Positions 1 through 9,257 of a stretch of DNA of 11,881 nt are shown piece by piece (position 1 is the first letter of the stretch; every line of letters begins with the position of its first letter). The DNA is from Euperipatoides rowelli (taxonomy: Eukaryota > Onychophora > Udeonychophora > Euonychophora > Peripatopsidae), in the NCBI GenBank assembly GCA_003024985.2, contig PXIH01S0011352.1; one strand, given 5' to 3'. The position numbers and the translations under genes are program-made. The notes beneath the pieces were generated by a model, which was given only the letters and a program-made list of their open reading frames with translations, searched no databases and was not told where the DNA came from.

Positions 1-1654
1 TGATAAATAAATAATAATAAGTATAATTACAGGAAAAAGCATCTTAAGTCTGAGTTTAAATTGTGATAAATAATTAAACAGCTTGAAGTTTAAGATATTT
101 TTTTGTGCTTCCATGTAATTTTAAGAGATTATTACTTAAATGCTATTTATGTAGTATTTTGCAAATCTTAATTTCTATACAGTACATGGTAATCTTCTAT
201 TAAATTTTGAGAATTCCAAAAATATATAGTTTTTACTAAGACATTTTTTTTCTCCCTAAGAAAACAGAAATCATATTGTTGACACACTGTTCTTTTTGAT
301 AATTTTCAAATGAGGCCAAAATTATGTCAATTTGCTTGGCAAATTGATTTACAAGACGTTGAAATATAATTTGTACTCCTATCAATAATACATACTGTAT
401 CACCAACATTTTAGACCGTTTCTTTGACACACGTTTTTTCATCACATTTGAGGATGACAAATGTTGTCAGATGGTCCTGTTTCCCATTATAAATTTATAA
501 GTTCCATATTCTTGTGATTGGAAGTCCATCACATTAATTTGGTATTGAGAATTCAATCAGACACCCCCTCCCCCACTCCTTTTTTTATAGGCCTTAACTA
601 CAATTCCTTTTTCAGTATGTCTTTTTCTCATGACTAATTTAATACAATAAATGTTGAAAAGTGTAAGTCATGTGGTGTGATACTTTTGTCCCTGTTATTT
701 AGTTCTTTAATCATTGTCTTGTTCAATATCAGAGGATAAATTGAAGAAAATCAAAGAATTTTTGATTGGCTGTGTTGCTATAAAACAATGTATTGGATTA
801 ATTTTCCATTGACTAAATGTTTTAGAGGTTTCCAGTACAGTACTTATTTTATTCAAAAGTCTCCAATGAAAAAGTGTTTGAACGATGCCTATCTGAAAAA
901 GGTAAATAATTGAAGAAATTTGCAGAAGCACATTTGGATTTTGAAGTCTAAAAATAACAAAGAAAAAAAAAACGGCCATTAATTTTAATTAATTATTATT
1001 AAAAAAATATCATACAGCAATATGTGACATTATTAGTTTAGAGATGATGGAGTAATAAATTCATGAGGATGTGGATACTGAAAAATAATAATTTTGCTGA
1101 GTTAAATGGATGAGAATATTTGATTTGAGAGTGAATAAATTTGAAGAAAATGTTAAGTCATCAAATGCAATGTAAATGATTAGATACAATATATGAAAAA
1201 ATAGATTATATTTCAGAAATTTACAATATCGTTGAATAGAGAGTTCTGGCACACCAATCTGATAAGAGCATCACAATGCATTGTGAGCAAAATATTTTTT
1301 ATCCACAATGCAATGCAGGTCAACAATACCTTTACCCAGTATGCATTACAGGTTCTAACTCAATAGCAGATGCAGCTGTCTAATATCAACAACAAGGAAA
1401 GGTATGGTCTGTGACATTATCACTGCAATTCATGCATAATCATGAATGTGGACATTGCTTTTTTGAGTAAGAGATGGTTCATTTGCACCTAATTTTAATA
1501 TATTTACATATTTAACAATTGTGTATGACATGATCTTGAATATTAACATAGGTTTGACACTCTTTTTCAGTGTCCATGCTGTCATTCAAGTAGGCCCCCA
1601 ATTTTTTTTTATCTGAAGTGTCTTTCTTCTAAAGAGGCATGTTATACATACATA
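1..1654. other. Non-coding AT-rich stretch
   Basis: Only short open frames of low complexity are present on either strand, none with a recognisable domain. There are many poly-A and poly-T runs. Apart from the palindrome at 1271-1286, I see nothing distinctive. It could be intron or intergenic DNA. Confidence 0.6.
1271..1286. repeat. 16-bp perfect palindrome
   Basis: TCACAATGCATTGTGA reads the same on both strands. A related CACAATGCAATGCA word follows at about 1304. No function is assigned. Confidence 0.6.
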
Positions 1655-1805
1655 ATAATGACATCATTATGAAATGACATCACATAGCTGCAAATGACAA
1701 GGTGAGAAATATTTAAAAAAAAATTAGGATTTTCATTTGCACCTTTTTTCTCCTGTTTGTAGAATCTCTACAAGATCTTTCAGCCTCTTGTGCTTTGGAC
1801 ACTAG
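1655..1805 (+). repeat. Inverted repeat pair, left copy
   Basis: This segment is matched in reverse complement by 2595-2748. Three blocks are collinear: TAATGACATCATTA with the following TGACATCAC; ATTTTCATTTG at 1729-1739 (mirrored at 2659-2669); and CTTGTGCTTTGGACACT at 1787-1803 (mirrored exactly at 2597-2613). The spacing between the last two blocks is 74 bases here and 72 in the other copy. The segments between are diverged. It could be two copies of one dispersed repeat in opposite orientation, or the ends of a non-autonomous DNA element. Confidence 0.65.
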
Positions 1806-2594
1806 ATTACCCCCCAGATGTGACATCACATGCATCTAACTCGAAGGGGGAATGTTGTCATTTAGATGCAAAGATTAATACACAAAGATTATTTTTTGAT
1901 AATTTTCATTTTTTCTGTAAAACCCATATTTTATATCACTGTGACTTAAATTTTGAACACTAAGTAGACAATGTTGCTTCTGACAGCAATGGGTAAGATT
2001 TTGAGTCAATTATTCATTTTGGTATAAAAACATAAATTTTTCATCACTTAATCTAAATATCGTGGGGATTACCTGTGTCAGCCATTTTTAAATATAAACC
2101 CAAATATAACCTCAAAATATTTAGGTTAATAGTGAGTAGGAAAATTGAGGTCATAATTAGGTATATTAAAATTAAATGAGATAATTGATCTCAAAAATTT
2201 ATTTCAAGAAACATTTCTTTAAGATATTATACTAGCATTAAAGTTTTAAGGTGAACATCAACACATTCACCACACTTGGATAGAGGTATGCAACTAAAAT
2301 TTTCAGCATGACATATACATCGCCTGGAACAGCCGTGTTTAAAACTTAACTTGAATATATGTTTGCATCCCTTATAGCCTGTATCTGGGTTATACAAATA
2401 CAAATACAAATACAAATATGACGGACAACAACAGACTATAGTCCAGCAAGGTTGTCCCTGGTCCTAATCTAATATTTTTTTTNTTATAATTTTCCACTGT
2501 GGCTTATATTTTGATTTTTCTAATCCATCCAAAGTCTAAATTGTATTACTTCACTTCCAATTTGATATTTGTGATTTCACTTCCAGGGTCTACT
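1806..2594. other. Non-coding stretch between the inverted repeat copies
   Basis: No supported gene. It contains the TACAAA microsatellite and a single N at 2483 inside a T run. The 62-residue frame on the minus strand near 2227-2415 has several cysteines, but part of it is the microsatellite (repeated LY residues), so I do not call it. Confidence 0.55.
2392..2419. repeat. (TACAAA)n microsatellite
   Basis: About four and a half copies of a TACAAA hexamer, without interruption. Confidence 0.85.
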
Positions 2595-2748
2595 TAAGTG
2601 TCCAAAGCACAAGCCATGGTAACATCAGATACAGCTGTTATAGGTAGAGCAAATGATACAAATGAAAATTTCTAAAAAAAAAAATCAAAGCATTCTACAC
2701 ATGTTCTGCACATCTGTATGATGTCACATCCTAATGACATCATTACCA
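2595..2748 (-). repeat. Inverted repeat pair, right copy
   Basis: This is the reverse-complement partner of 1655-1805, with the same three blocks in mirrored order. Homology fades past the TCTACTTAAGTG end at about 2590 and becomes unclear past 2750. The two copies are about 790 bases apart, and nothing recognisable lies between them. Confidence 0.65.
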
Positions 2749-4446
2749 TGTGATATAATATCAGCCTTATATTTATTATTTTCACACAAATATCCTTTAG
2801 AGAAATAAGGAAATAGATATTTTTCAGAAAAATACTTTGAGAATATGTTGGCTCATTCATAAAGTATTTGATTGTGTGTAAGTGTTTGTGGGCTAATCTT
2901 TTTAATTGTATTAAAACTGTGTTTTTTTATAATTAATAAATGTCTAAGATATTTCCATCCAATTTATAGAACTTTTTCTAACTGTTGATCTCTTTTTTTT
3001 TCAATCATAAATTTGTCCATGTGATAATTAAAGCCTATTGAAAGTAATGGTAACTTCAGTCATTCTCTCCCTTCCTCCATATTTCTCTTAGTTTTATTCT
3101 TATGCTAGCAACACTGAATCATGTGTAATTTAAGCATTCTCACAATTCCACTAATTTGAGTATTCCCAACCAACCAACAAAATAAAGTTTGGAATATTAT
3201 TTTTGTTTAAATATAAATAGATCCCCTAAGAGATCCTTCTGACCAACAAAAGTGAAAATAAATGTAGTTATAGAAACCCCTACTTCCTAAAACATAATTT
3301 ATTTGATGAAAGTACACCAGCAATGGACAATTGGTAGGTAAACACAATTGATCATTTTCTGCACTTCATTATGGTAATGATTTGCATTATGATTGCAATG
3401 CTATGTTAATCACTCAACCTATGGTATACACACATTGTATTTGATAAAAGTATAGGAATGCATTGAATTATGATGACTACTTCAAATTCAACCCTTCATA
3501 CTTCAGTTTAATGTGGAATAAACGTGTTGTCTACACTTGGACTAAACATAGTCAGTTCTGTCTTTGTCATTTATTATTTTTCTTGTTGCCAGCTTAGCCA
3601 GAGCATAGAAATATAGGTAATATCTATCAGGGAGTTATCATACTTGTGACATTCCATTCAATTCACTTCTTTAAAAAATTTAAATGTGCCATATTTTGTG
3701 AAACGATTAGTTCCCTGGTCAAATATAAGTATAGGCTTTTGGGTTTCACTCCCACCCATTAGCAACTCTTTAATAGACCAATTATAGATTTTTTGTGTTA
3801 TCAAAACTAGTGAATTAATCTTGCTCTGAGAAACCCATCTTCCACTTCCCCAAACACCTACCTATTTATTTAAAGCTAAATGGGCTGAGTGCTTAAATTG
3901 GCAATATATGGAGTTTTTTTAAACAAATTATAAACTAATTGATCCTCAAGTTTATGTATTATTATCCTTTACGACTTGACATGGGGATTATAGCAAATGA
4001 AGTATAAAATCTGAAGACTTCCATATTTTCCAAACACTACAATGGTGAATTGATCTGCTGTTATGACATGAAAATCATTTACATTTGGTTATTCTATGAT
4101 AACATTGCTCTCCAGATCATTGTAGGACAATAGATAAAGGGCAACGACGAAAGATACTCAGTATTATGTGTGTGTGTGAAACGGGTTTTGGATAAAAAGA
4201 TTTCTCCTCATTTTGACTCCAAGACATTTTTAATTTTTAAGATCCTGCTTTTGTAACCTTTTCATAAAGAAGTAAATATGAGGAAAGTCATCAGACACCT
4301 GCTTCACAATAACTTTGCATTCACTGAGAAACCAAAAATGTCTAACTCACATTTTACAAACGCTCCAATAAAAATTGGAATGACATAAGTGGTTCTTGTT
4401 GTTTTATCTTTTTGATAAATAAATTTCCTGCATATGAATGACATAA
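2749..4446. other. Non-coding AT-rich stretch
   Basis: No frame longer than about 60 codons looks like protein, and no RNA gene or repeat family was recognised. There is a short GTGTGTGTG run near 4168. Confidence 0.55.
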
Positions 4447-4574
4447 TTATGTAGAAATCTAAGAATGGAGATTGATAATATGTTGACACTTTATAAAACT
4501 GGCCTTGTATTTATGTAGAAATCTAAGAAATGAGATTGATAATATGCTGACACTTTATAAAACTGGTCTTGTAA
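4447..4574. repeat. 64-bp tandem duplication
   Basis: Unit 1 (4447-4510) and unit 2 (4511-4574) both start TTATGTAGAAATCTAAGAA and run on in register with about five differences in 64 positions and no gap. The low divergence points to a fairly recent local duplication. No coding role is apparent; the short frame across unit 1 is not conserved in unit 2. Confidence 0.9.
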
Positions 4575-4777
4575 AGCACCCAAGGTATGAGTGAAAGAAA
4601 AAGTCATCAGCTACTCATTCAGTCATTTCACAATGTACAGATCATGATTCATAACAATATATACATTATGCATCATTAGAGTATAGTATTAAAAGGTACA
4701 TTAAGCAATAGGAGTAATCTTAGCTGATAGTCTGCTTCAGAATATTATGATAATGTTTATTTTTAATCATTATAAAA

Positions 4778-5478
4778 TACTAGCAGAAAGGCCTGGGGGT
4801 TGGGGGAAAGGAAGGAGGCGGGTTGATCCGGTTTAATGATAGTCAATATATTTTGCTGAGTCCTAGACAGCAAGTATGTCACGTTTGATCCTGATCAGTC
4901 CACAGGTTTAGAAATTGCCCATGGGGTGTTGGTCCTGACTCCTTAGAGTCAGGGGTTAAGGTGACCTGGTTTAATGATAGCTTATATTTTTTACCGGGTC
5001 CTAGAGAATAAGTGTGCCAAATTTTGTCCCAATCAGTCTAAGAGTTTAGGAATTATCTGTGGGGTAGGGGGAAGTGAACATAGGGTTAAGAGGGATGGGG
5101 AGACCCGGTTTAAAGAGTAAGTGTGCCAAATTTTAGTCCAAGGTCTTAAGAATTTTCCAAATGGGGTGACCATAGAGTCAAGGGAGTGAGGTCACTGATT
5201 TAATTATAGCCTATATTTTCGGTAGGTCCTTGAGAGTATTATGCTAATTTTGATCCCAATTGGTTCAATAGTTTAGGAAGTGCCCTTGGGAGGGGGAGGG
5301 GTTAGGGTCAGGAGTTTCTAGGGCCAGGAGTTGGGTGACCCAGTTTAATGATAGACTCTGTTGGGTCCAAATTTTGTGTAGATTGGTCAATTGGTTAAGA
5401 ATTTATATAGAGGACATTTTGTAAATAAGTTACATCGTTCCAGACGTTTGATTTTATATACAGCAAAGTATATAGATT
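4778..5478. repeat. G-rich dispersed repeat with about five degenerate tandem units
   Basis: Units begin near 4825, 4961, 5101, 5191 and 5335, a period of about 136-144 bases; the third is shortened to about 90. Each starts with a GTGACC/GGTTTAATGATAG-like block and most continue with a GGGTCCTAGAGA-like block, a TGTGCCAAATTTT-like block, an AGTTTAGGAATT-like block and a GGGGTG-rich spacer. Units 2 and 3 share TAAGTGTGCCAAATTTT exactly (5009-5025 and 5118-5134). Unit 3 is missing the middle of the first half. The outer edges are guesses: TACTAGCAG at 4778 on the left and TATATAGATT on the right. From memory, similar 'TACTAGC ... TATATAGAT' borders occur in widespread invertebrate dispersed repeats; I could not verify this. 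No protein is encoded. Confidence 0.75.
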
Positions 5479-5953
5479 GAATAGTGAAAGGGTTAAAATA
5501 GTTATGTCATTTTATAAACATAAAAATTCAACACAATTACTTGAATTTTATTTAATTTTGTTAAAAAGGTCAATAATTTTCAATAAATAATATGAACTGA
5601 TTGAATTATTTAACAAATGAATTTTTATGATATACTGTAGCCTAATTTTGAAATATTGTGCAAAAGCATTTCAGTTGAAATTTCAATAAACTTCAGGAAA
5701 TTTTGTATTAATCTAACAAAATACATTAACTCGGTGTAAAGTGCAAGAGGAAATGAGGATTCTGATAAATAATGTGCAATTGTTTTTTCTACACTTCATT
5801 CTTTCTGTCTTTTTATTAATTATTGGTTCCTTTCTATTGCTATTAATTTTTCATAATCAGAGCTAATCTAATCATAAAGATCAAATGTAGGGAAGAAGAA
5901 AAAAATAGCATTAAAATGGACCAACAGGCAGTATTTTTCAACTGTATAAACTC

Positions 5954-5985
5954 CACCTTATTAAATCATTGAGTTAAATAAGGTG
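5954..5985. repeat. Small inverted repeat (9-bp arms)
   Basis: CACCTTATT (5954-5962) is mirrored by AATAAGGTG (5977-5985) with a 14-base loop. Perfect, but short enough to arise by chance in AT-rich DNA. Confidence 0.45.
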
Positions 5986-6002
5986 ATATATTTTATAAGT
6001 AG

Positions 6003-6077
6003 ATTATTATTATTATTAAAGAATGTTTTTTTTTTTTTTAATTGGGAAATAAAAAGCTTTAAAGGGAGAGAGAGAGA
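6003..6077. repeat. Simple-repeat cluster: (ATT)n, poly-T, (GA)n
   Basis: An (ATT)5 tract at about 6003-6017 is followed by a T run near 6027-6040 and a GA tract at about 6066-6077. These are ordinary microsatellites. Confidence 0.8.
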
Positions 6078-6304
6078 AAGTGGATAAAAAAAAATACTTT
6101 CATTTGATGTACAACCTTGTAATTATGAGAAGTTTTTGCAATGATGCTTATTCAAATGTTCTTACTTCTGTTCCACGCCCTTGATAATTTATGAGTCTTT
6201 AGTGATAATTACAATTGAAGAATAAAGGCATTTAATGTAATATTTTTCCTCCATTATGAATGTCAGGCTTTCCCGTTTTTTTTTTTTTCCTTCTTTCATT
6301 TCAG

Positions 6305-6870
6305 NATATTGAAATAAAATCTTACACTACTTCTTCATACAGATTGCACGCTCTGTGATAAGCAAGCATAAAACACATTGCAAGAATACAAATAACAAAT
6401 TTCAAAAGCATTTAAAATAAATAAAAAAACACAATTTCGTGCAAAGTTTACGCAAACGAAATATAAAACAATTTAATTCATACTTGCGTAAATCATATAA
6501 ATTAAACTCAGGTAAAATAAAAGAGAAATATTAAAATAAATTTAAATAGTGATGTACAGTAACTTTCACTATAAGATCAACACTTTATAAATAAAATCGA
6601 ACGGAGTTGCGGAACACTTTGATGTGGGTCAAAGCATTATATAAAAATTTAAAGTTTAAAAATAAAAACTAGGTTAATTGATTTATCAATTAACTATAGT
6701 AAATAAAAGTATCGTATTTACTATAATACATTACATTAACGTTGAGGGAATTTAAATCCTTTACCCGGATTGTGAATGATAAAGGTCAGAGGTTGATTTC
6801 CTTTACATTTAAGAATTTCAAAAATACAAATAGCCTGAGGTCACTCATTTAAGTGCAACTGAACTAAAAT
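6305..6870. other. Non-coding 3' side of the retrotransposon (candidate 3' UTR/LTR area)
   Basis: This AT-rich stretch follows the Pol stop in element orientation. A 3' LTR would be expected here. I could not find a purine tract directly followed by TG, nor any distinctive word shared with 11393-11881, so no LTR is called. It holds two adjacent perfect hairpins (6673-6725, listed separately). The minus-strand stop codon overlaps an AATAAA word, which could be a poly(A) signal, though such words are common in AT-rich DNA. Confidence 0.4.
6673..6725. repeat. Two back-to-back perfect inverted repeats
   Basis: Arm GTTAATTGAT (6673-6682) is mirrored by ATCAATTAAC (6685-6694) with a 2-base spacer. 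Immediately after it, TATAGTAAATA (6695-6705) is mirrored by TATTTACTATA (6715-6725) with a 9-base loop. Both stems are perfect and abut with no gap. The position, about 150-200 bases past the Pol stop, could place them in the element's 3' UTR or LTR. Their role is unknown. Confidence 0.75.
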
Positions 6871-7345
6871 TTATTCCTTCTTATTACAATAAGCAATGAC
6901 ATAGTCATCCTCTTCATTGAACTTGTCGTTTAACAACTCCCTAGGAAAGTAACCTTTTAGTTTATTAACATGAACCATTCTTTCAGCAACGCCACCATCG
7001 GTGTCCTGAATTTTATAATTGACTAATCCGTACCTTCCTATTTTTCTATAAGGTCCTTTATAGCGGGGTTTGAGCTTTCTGTTTTTACCCGTGTAACTTG
7101 TGGAGTCAAGATACAGCACTTGATCTCCTGGTTGAAATTCGGTCAACTTCACCAGTCTATTTCTTGGTTCACAATTTACTTTGGAGGATTCAGTGAGGCA
7201 CTCCCTTACCCTATCTCTAGCTTCTTTCATACCCTCATACATCCTGGCTATGACTTCATAGTTTTTGAAATCCTCTTCATCTCCTTGAGTGATGACAGGT
7301 ACTCTGGGATTGATCTGGTCGAAACCATGGAAGATGAAAAAAGGA
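6871..7345 (-). pseudogene. pol: pol: integrase C-terminal region with GPY/F domain
   Basis: This is the last recognisable coding part. ESPFFIFHGF (residues about 27-36 of the frame that opens at 7428) continues the core's final helix region, followed by a charged helix (EVIARMYEGMKEARDRVREC). Then comes the GPY/F module: EFQPGDQVLYLDS, KLKPRYKGPYRKI (GPY at residues 125-127), VNYKIQD, and VHVNKLKGYFP. This module binds DNA and helps integrase multimerise. The tail (NDKFNEEDDYVIAYCNKKE) is acidic then basic and shows no chromodomain. The stop codon lies at 6871-6873. The first 25 or so residues of the 7428 frame are the core read out of frame, so I start the feature at the frame change. Confidence 0.9.
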
Positions 7346-7692
7346 CTCTCCTGTACTTCTATGAACAGAATTGTTAAGGTTCTGTATGACGAAAGGCAAA
7401 TAGCGATCCCACTTGGAGAACTGCTCATTACATATTTTGGAGAGTATACTTTAAATCTTAGAGTTAACCCTCTCAGTCACACAATTAGACTGGGGATTAT
7501 AAGGAGTGGTGTAGATACCTTTCATGCCTAGAGATTTGTGAACTGCTCTCATCAAGTTTCCAGTGAACTGACCACCGTGGTCAGATACTATTTCGACTGA
7601 AGCACCATACTTAGTCAGGATGGTCTTAATATAGTCATTTGCTATGGTTTAAGCATCGATGTTTCTTATAGCTGAGACAAAAGTCATACGGC
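7345..7692 (-). pseudogene. pol: pol: integrase catalytic core, second D and E, with two stops
   Basis: This piece has no long open frame, so I read it by hand. One minus-strand frame gives MTFVSAIRNIDA, a TAA (7649-7651), then EIVSDHGGQFTGNLM with the second catalytic Asp (7580-7582), then TTPYNPQSN and VTERVNSKI with the catalytic Glu (7472-7474), then a second TAA (7451-7453) and SILSKICNEQFSKWDRYL. From Asp to Glu is 36 codons, so 35 residues lie between them: the classic D,D-35-E spacing. Integrase joins cDNA ends to the target site. The triad residues persist, but two stops and frame breaks at both ends make it non-functional. At about 7344-7350, in a GAGAG stretch, homology moves to the next frame. 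Positions near 7690 are good to about one base. Confidence 0.85.
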
Positions 7693-7887
7693 TCAAATGG
7701 CAACCCACACAACTATGTACTTATTTCTTTGGGGAGTCAATGAGAATGGGCCGAGAAGATCCACCGATATTCTCTCCATAGGGTTTGAAGGTGTTTTGAT
7801 AGGCTGAAAAGGCACACATCTTCTGACCATTCCTCTTTTCTGGCATATGTCACAGGATTGAATGAATCTGTGCACGTCTGCTCTCAT
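7693..7887 (-). pseudogene. pol: pol: second half of integrase zinc domain (CC) and start of catalytic core
   Basis: The frame opens at ATG 7885-7887, directly after the stop that breaks the zinc domain. It reads MRADVHRFIQSCDICQKRG, which gives the CXXC half of the HHCC finger (residues 12 and 15). Then RISVDLLGPFSL supplies the first catalytic aspartate of the DDE triad (residue 43, about 7759-7761), followed by the core beta strand NKYIVVWV. Translation stops at a TGA (7693-7695); the core continues in another frame, and the context fits loss of a single base just before that stop. No separate function is expected for this fragment; it is a broken part of the integrase. Confidence 0.9.
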
Positions 7888-7890
7888 GTT

Positions 7891-8225
7891 TTACCATGTA
7901 AATAATAATCTGAGCTTCCAAGTAGTAATGTTGGTAGACAGATGTCCTCCCCATACCCCATCATGGTAGGCAGCAATAAATTCATTATGTATAACGGCAG
8001 GAGTAACAATTTGGTATTTCCACCCATGCATTCTTTCAGGTATAACTTTCTTTAGTAAAATACCTTCATGATCAATCATGAAATCACCATTATCATTATC
8101 ACCTCTCTTTAATTTGTTGATCAGCTTCAAACACCAATTATCTTGAGATTGGGCTTCACGAATTCTGTCAGTGGTCACAGTATTCTGAGGTTGACTCGCA
8201 GCAAACAACACTAGAAGGAATCTCT
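7891..8225 (-). pseudogene. pol: pol: linker and first half of integrase zinc-binding domain (HH)
   Basis: This frame holds the RNase H-integrase linker (TTDRIREAQSQDNWCLKLIN) and then the integrase N-terminal domain: VIPERMHGWKYQIVTPAVIH followed by AAYHDGVWGGHLS, which supplies the two histidines of the HHCC zinc site with the family's six-residue spacing. The matching two cysteines lie just after a TAA stop at 7891-7893, in the same frame. The stop falls right after a Trp, where the family has 'WP.M'. This is therefore a nonsense mutation inside the zinc domain. The frame is open up to 8286, but residues before about 8225 are the RNase H region read out of frame. Confidence 0.88.
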
Positions 8226-8827
8226 TCACTATGGGCTCTTGATAACCAATCAGCCACAAAGTTGAACTTTCCAGGTTGGTACTCAATCAGTATGTTGTTT
8301 TCTTGTACTTGTAGCAACCACCGTACAAGGTGTAAATTAGTGTCCTTTATCTTGAATATGTGTGCCAGAGGACGATGATCGGTTTGAAGCAATATACGAT
8401 AATCATAAGTCAAGTGTTTAAACTGCCCAAGAGCATAGACTATCGCCAAAGCTTCTCTCTCAATAGCAGAATACCGAGTTCCAACTTGATTAAGTTTCCT
8501 GCTGCAGAAGGCTACAGGATGCACCATTCCTTGATCATCTTTTTGTTCCAACACAGCTCCCACGCCAATTCCACTAGCGTCAGTCTTGACGATGAAATCA
8601 TGTGTAAAATCCAGATACTGAAGTAGAGGTGCCTTAGTCAGCAACTCTTTCAATTTCTCAAATGCATTCTCGGTGGCATCATTCCAACGTGTCTTAACAT
8701 CACCCTTACCTTTAAGCAGTAGGTAGAGTGCGTCAGCAACCTCGGTTATACCAGGAATGAATCGCCTATAAAAGTTTACAGTTCCTAGGAAACTATGTAC
8801 TTGCTTGACTGTTAGAAGGATGCTCAA
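8168..8827 (-). pseudogene. pol: pol: RT connection and RNase H
   Basis: The frame begins with TVKQVHSFLGTVNFYRRFI (residues 6-24), the end of the RT domain in Ty3/gypsy elements. A connection region with RWNDATENAFEKLKELLTKAPLL follows, then RNase H. RNase H acidic residues are all visible: D83 in VKTDASGIGVGAVLEQ, E125 in YSAIEREALAIVYAL, D150 in LLQTDHRPLAHI, and D193 in FNFVADWLSR. RNase H would remove the RNA strand after minus-strand cDNA synthesis. From about 8225 down this frame turns into non-homologous sequence, while the linker to integrase continues in a neighbouring frame. The domain itself looks intact; only its connections are broken. Confidence 0.93.
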
Positions 8828-9257
8828 ATTTTCTCACCACTTCCACGTTCTCTAGTGTTGGCCTGAAACCATCCTGATCAACGATGTGTCCCAGAAACTT
8901 CAATGATGTACGGAACAGAAGACACTTAAATGGATGGACAGCCATATTGATACACTTCAAAGCACCTAATACCAATTTCAAGACATCAAGATGAGAATTA
9001 ATGTCTTCAGTGTACACAATGATGTCATATTGAAACACCATACAGTGCCCGCCGTATATTACATTACTGAGAGCTTCATTCATTATCTTCTGGAACCATC
9101 CAGTGTTGGTGGACAGTCCTTGAGGAAGCCTCTCCATTTTGTATCTCCCGAAGGGAGCAGTAAAAGCAAAACGCTCCTTAACTTGCTCATGCAGTTTAAT
9201 ATTAAAGTATCCATTGTTCAGATCAAGTGTAGAAAACACTCCCTCCCAATTTATCAA
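8793..9257 (-). pseudogene. pol: pol: reverse transcriptase catalytic palm, defective YxDD box
   Basis: This frame carries motif A (STLDLNNGYFNIKL, metal-binding Asp at about residue 12), then RFAFTAPFGRYKMERLPQGL leading into motif B (LPQGL, FQKIMNEAL), motif C, and the motif D/E block (KFLGHIVDQDGF). Motif C reads F-Q-Y-D where the family has Y/F-x-D-D: the codon at 9027-9029 is TAT (Tyr) where the first catalytic Asp belongs, and GAC follows at 9024-9026. That Asp binds a catalytic metal ion, so the product would be dead. Motif B also departs from the usual 'NAP..FQ', reading NTGWFQ. The frame opens without a natural start and ends just before the 'KQVHSFLG' segment, which continues in another frame. 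Confidence 0.92.

Larger units (their letters stand above)
5479..6304. other. Non-coding AT-rich stretch with simple repeats
   Basis: No coding signal. It ends in a long pyrimidine tract followed by TTTCAG (about 6275-6304), which has the form of a 3' splice site on the plus strand. No exon could be recognised downstream, and an N follows at 6305. Confidence 0.5.

Noticed and set aside
236-1252. Three minus-strand frames of 63-90 codons in the left flank
   Set aside because: Low-complexity, AT-driven sequences rich in F, I, L, K and S with no domain, no neighbouring exons and no supporting signals.
2227-2415. Cysteine-containing 62-codon minus-strand frame
   Set aside because: Its start is the TACAAA microsatellite read as repeated LY residues; the cysteine spacing fits no motif I know, so a small secreted peptide is not supported.
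4304-4489. 61-codon minus-strand frame overlapping the 64-bp duplication
   Set aside because: It starts inside repeat unit 1, and the second unit does not preserve it; composition is typical of random AT-rich DNA.
7120-7531. Plus-strand open frames of 80-85 codons opposite the integrase
   Set aside because: They are antisense shadows of the integrase region, whose minus-strand reading has clear domain motifs; the plus-strand products show none.
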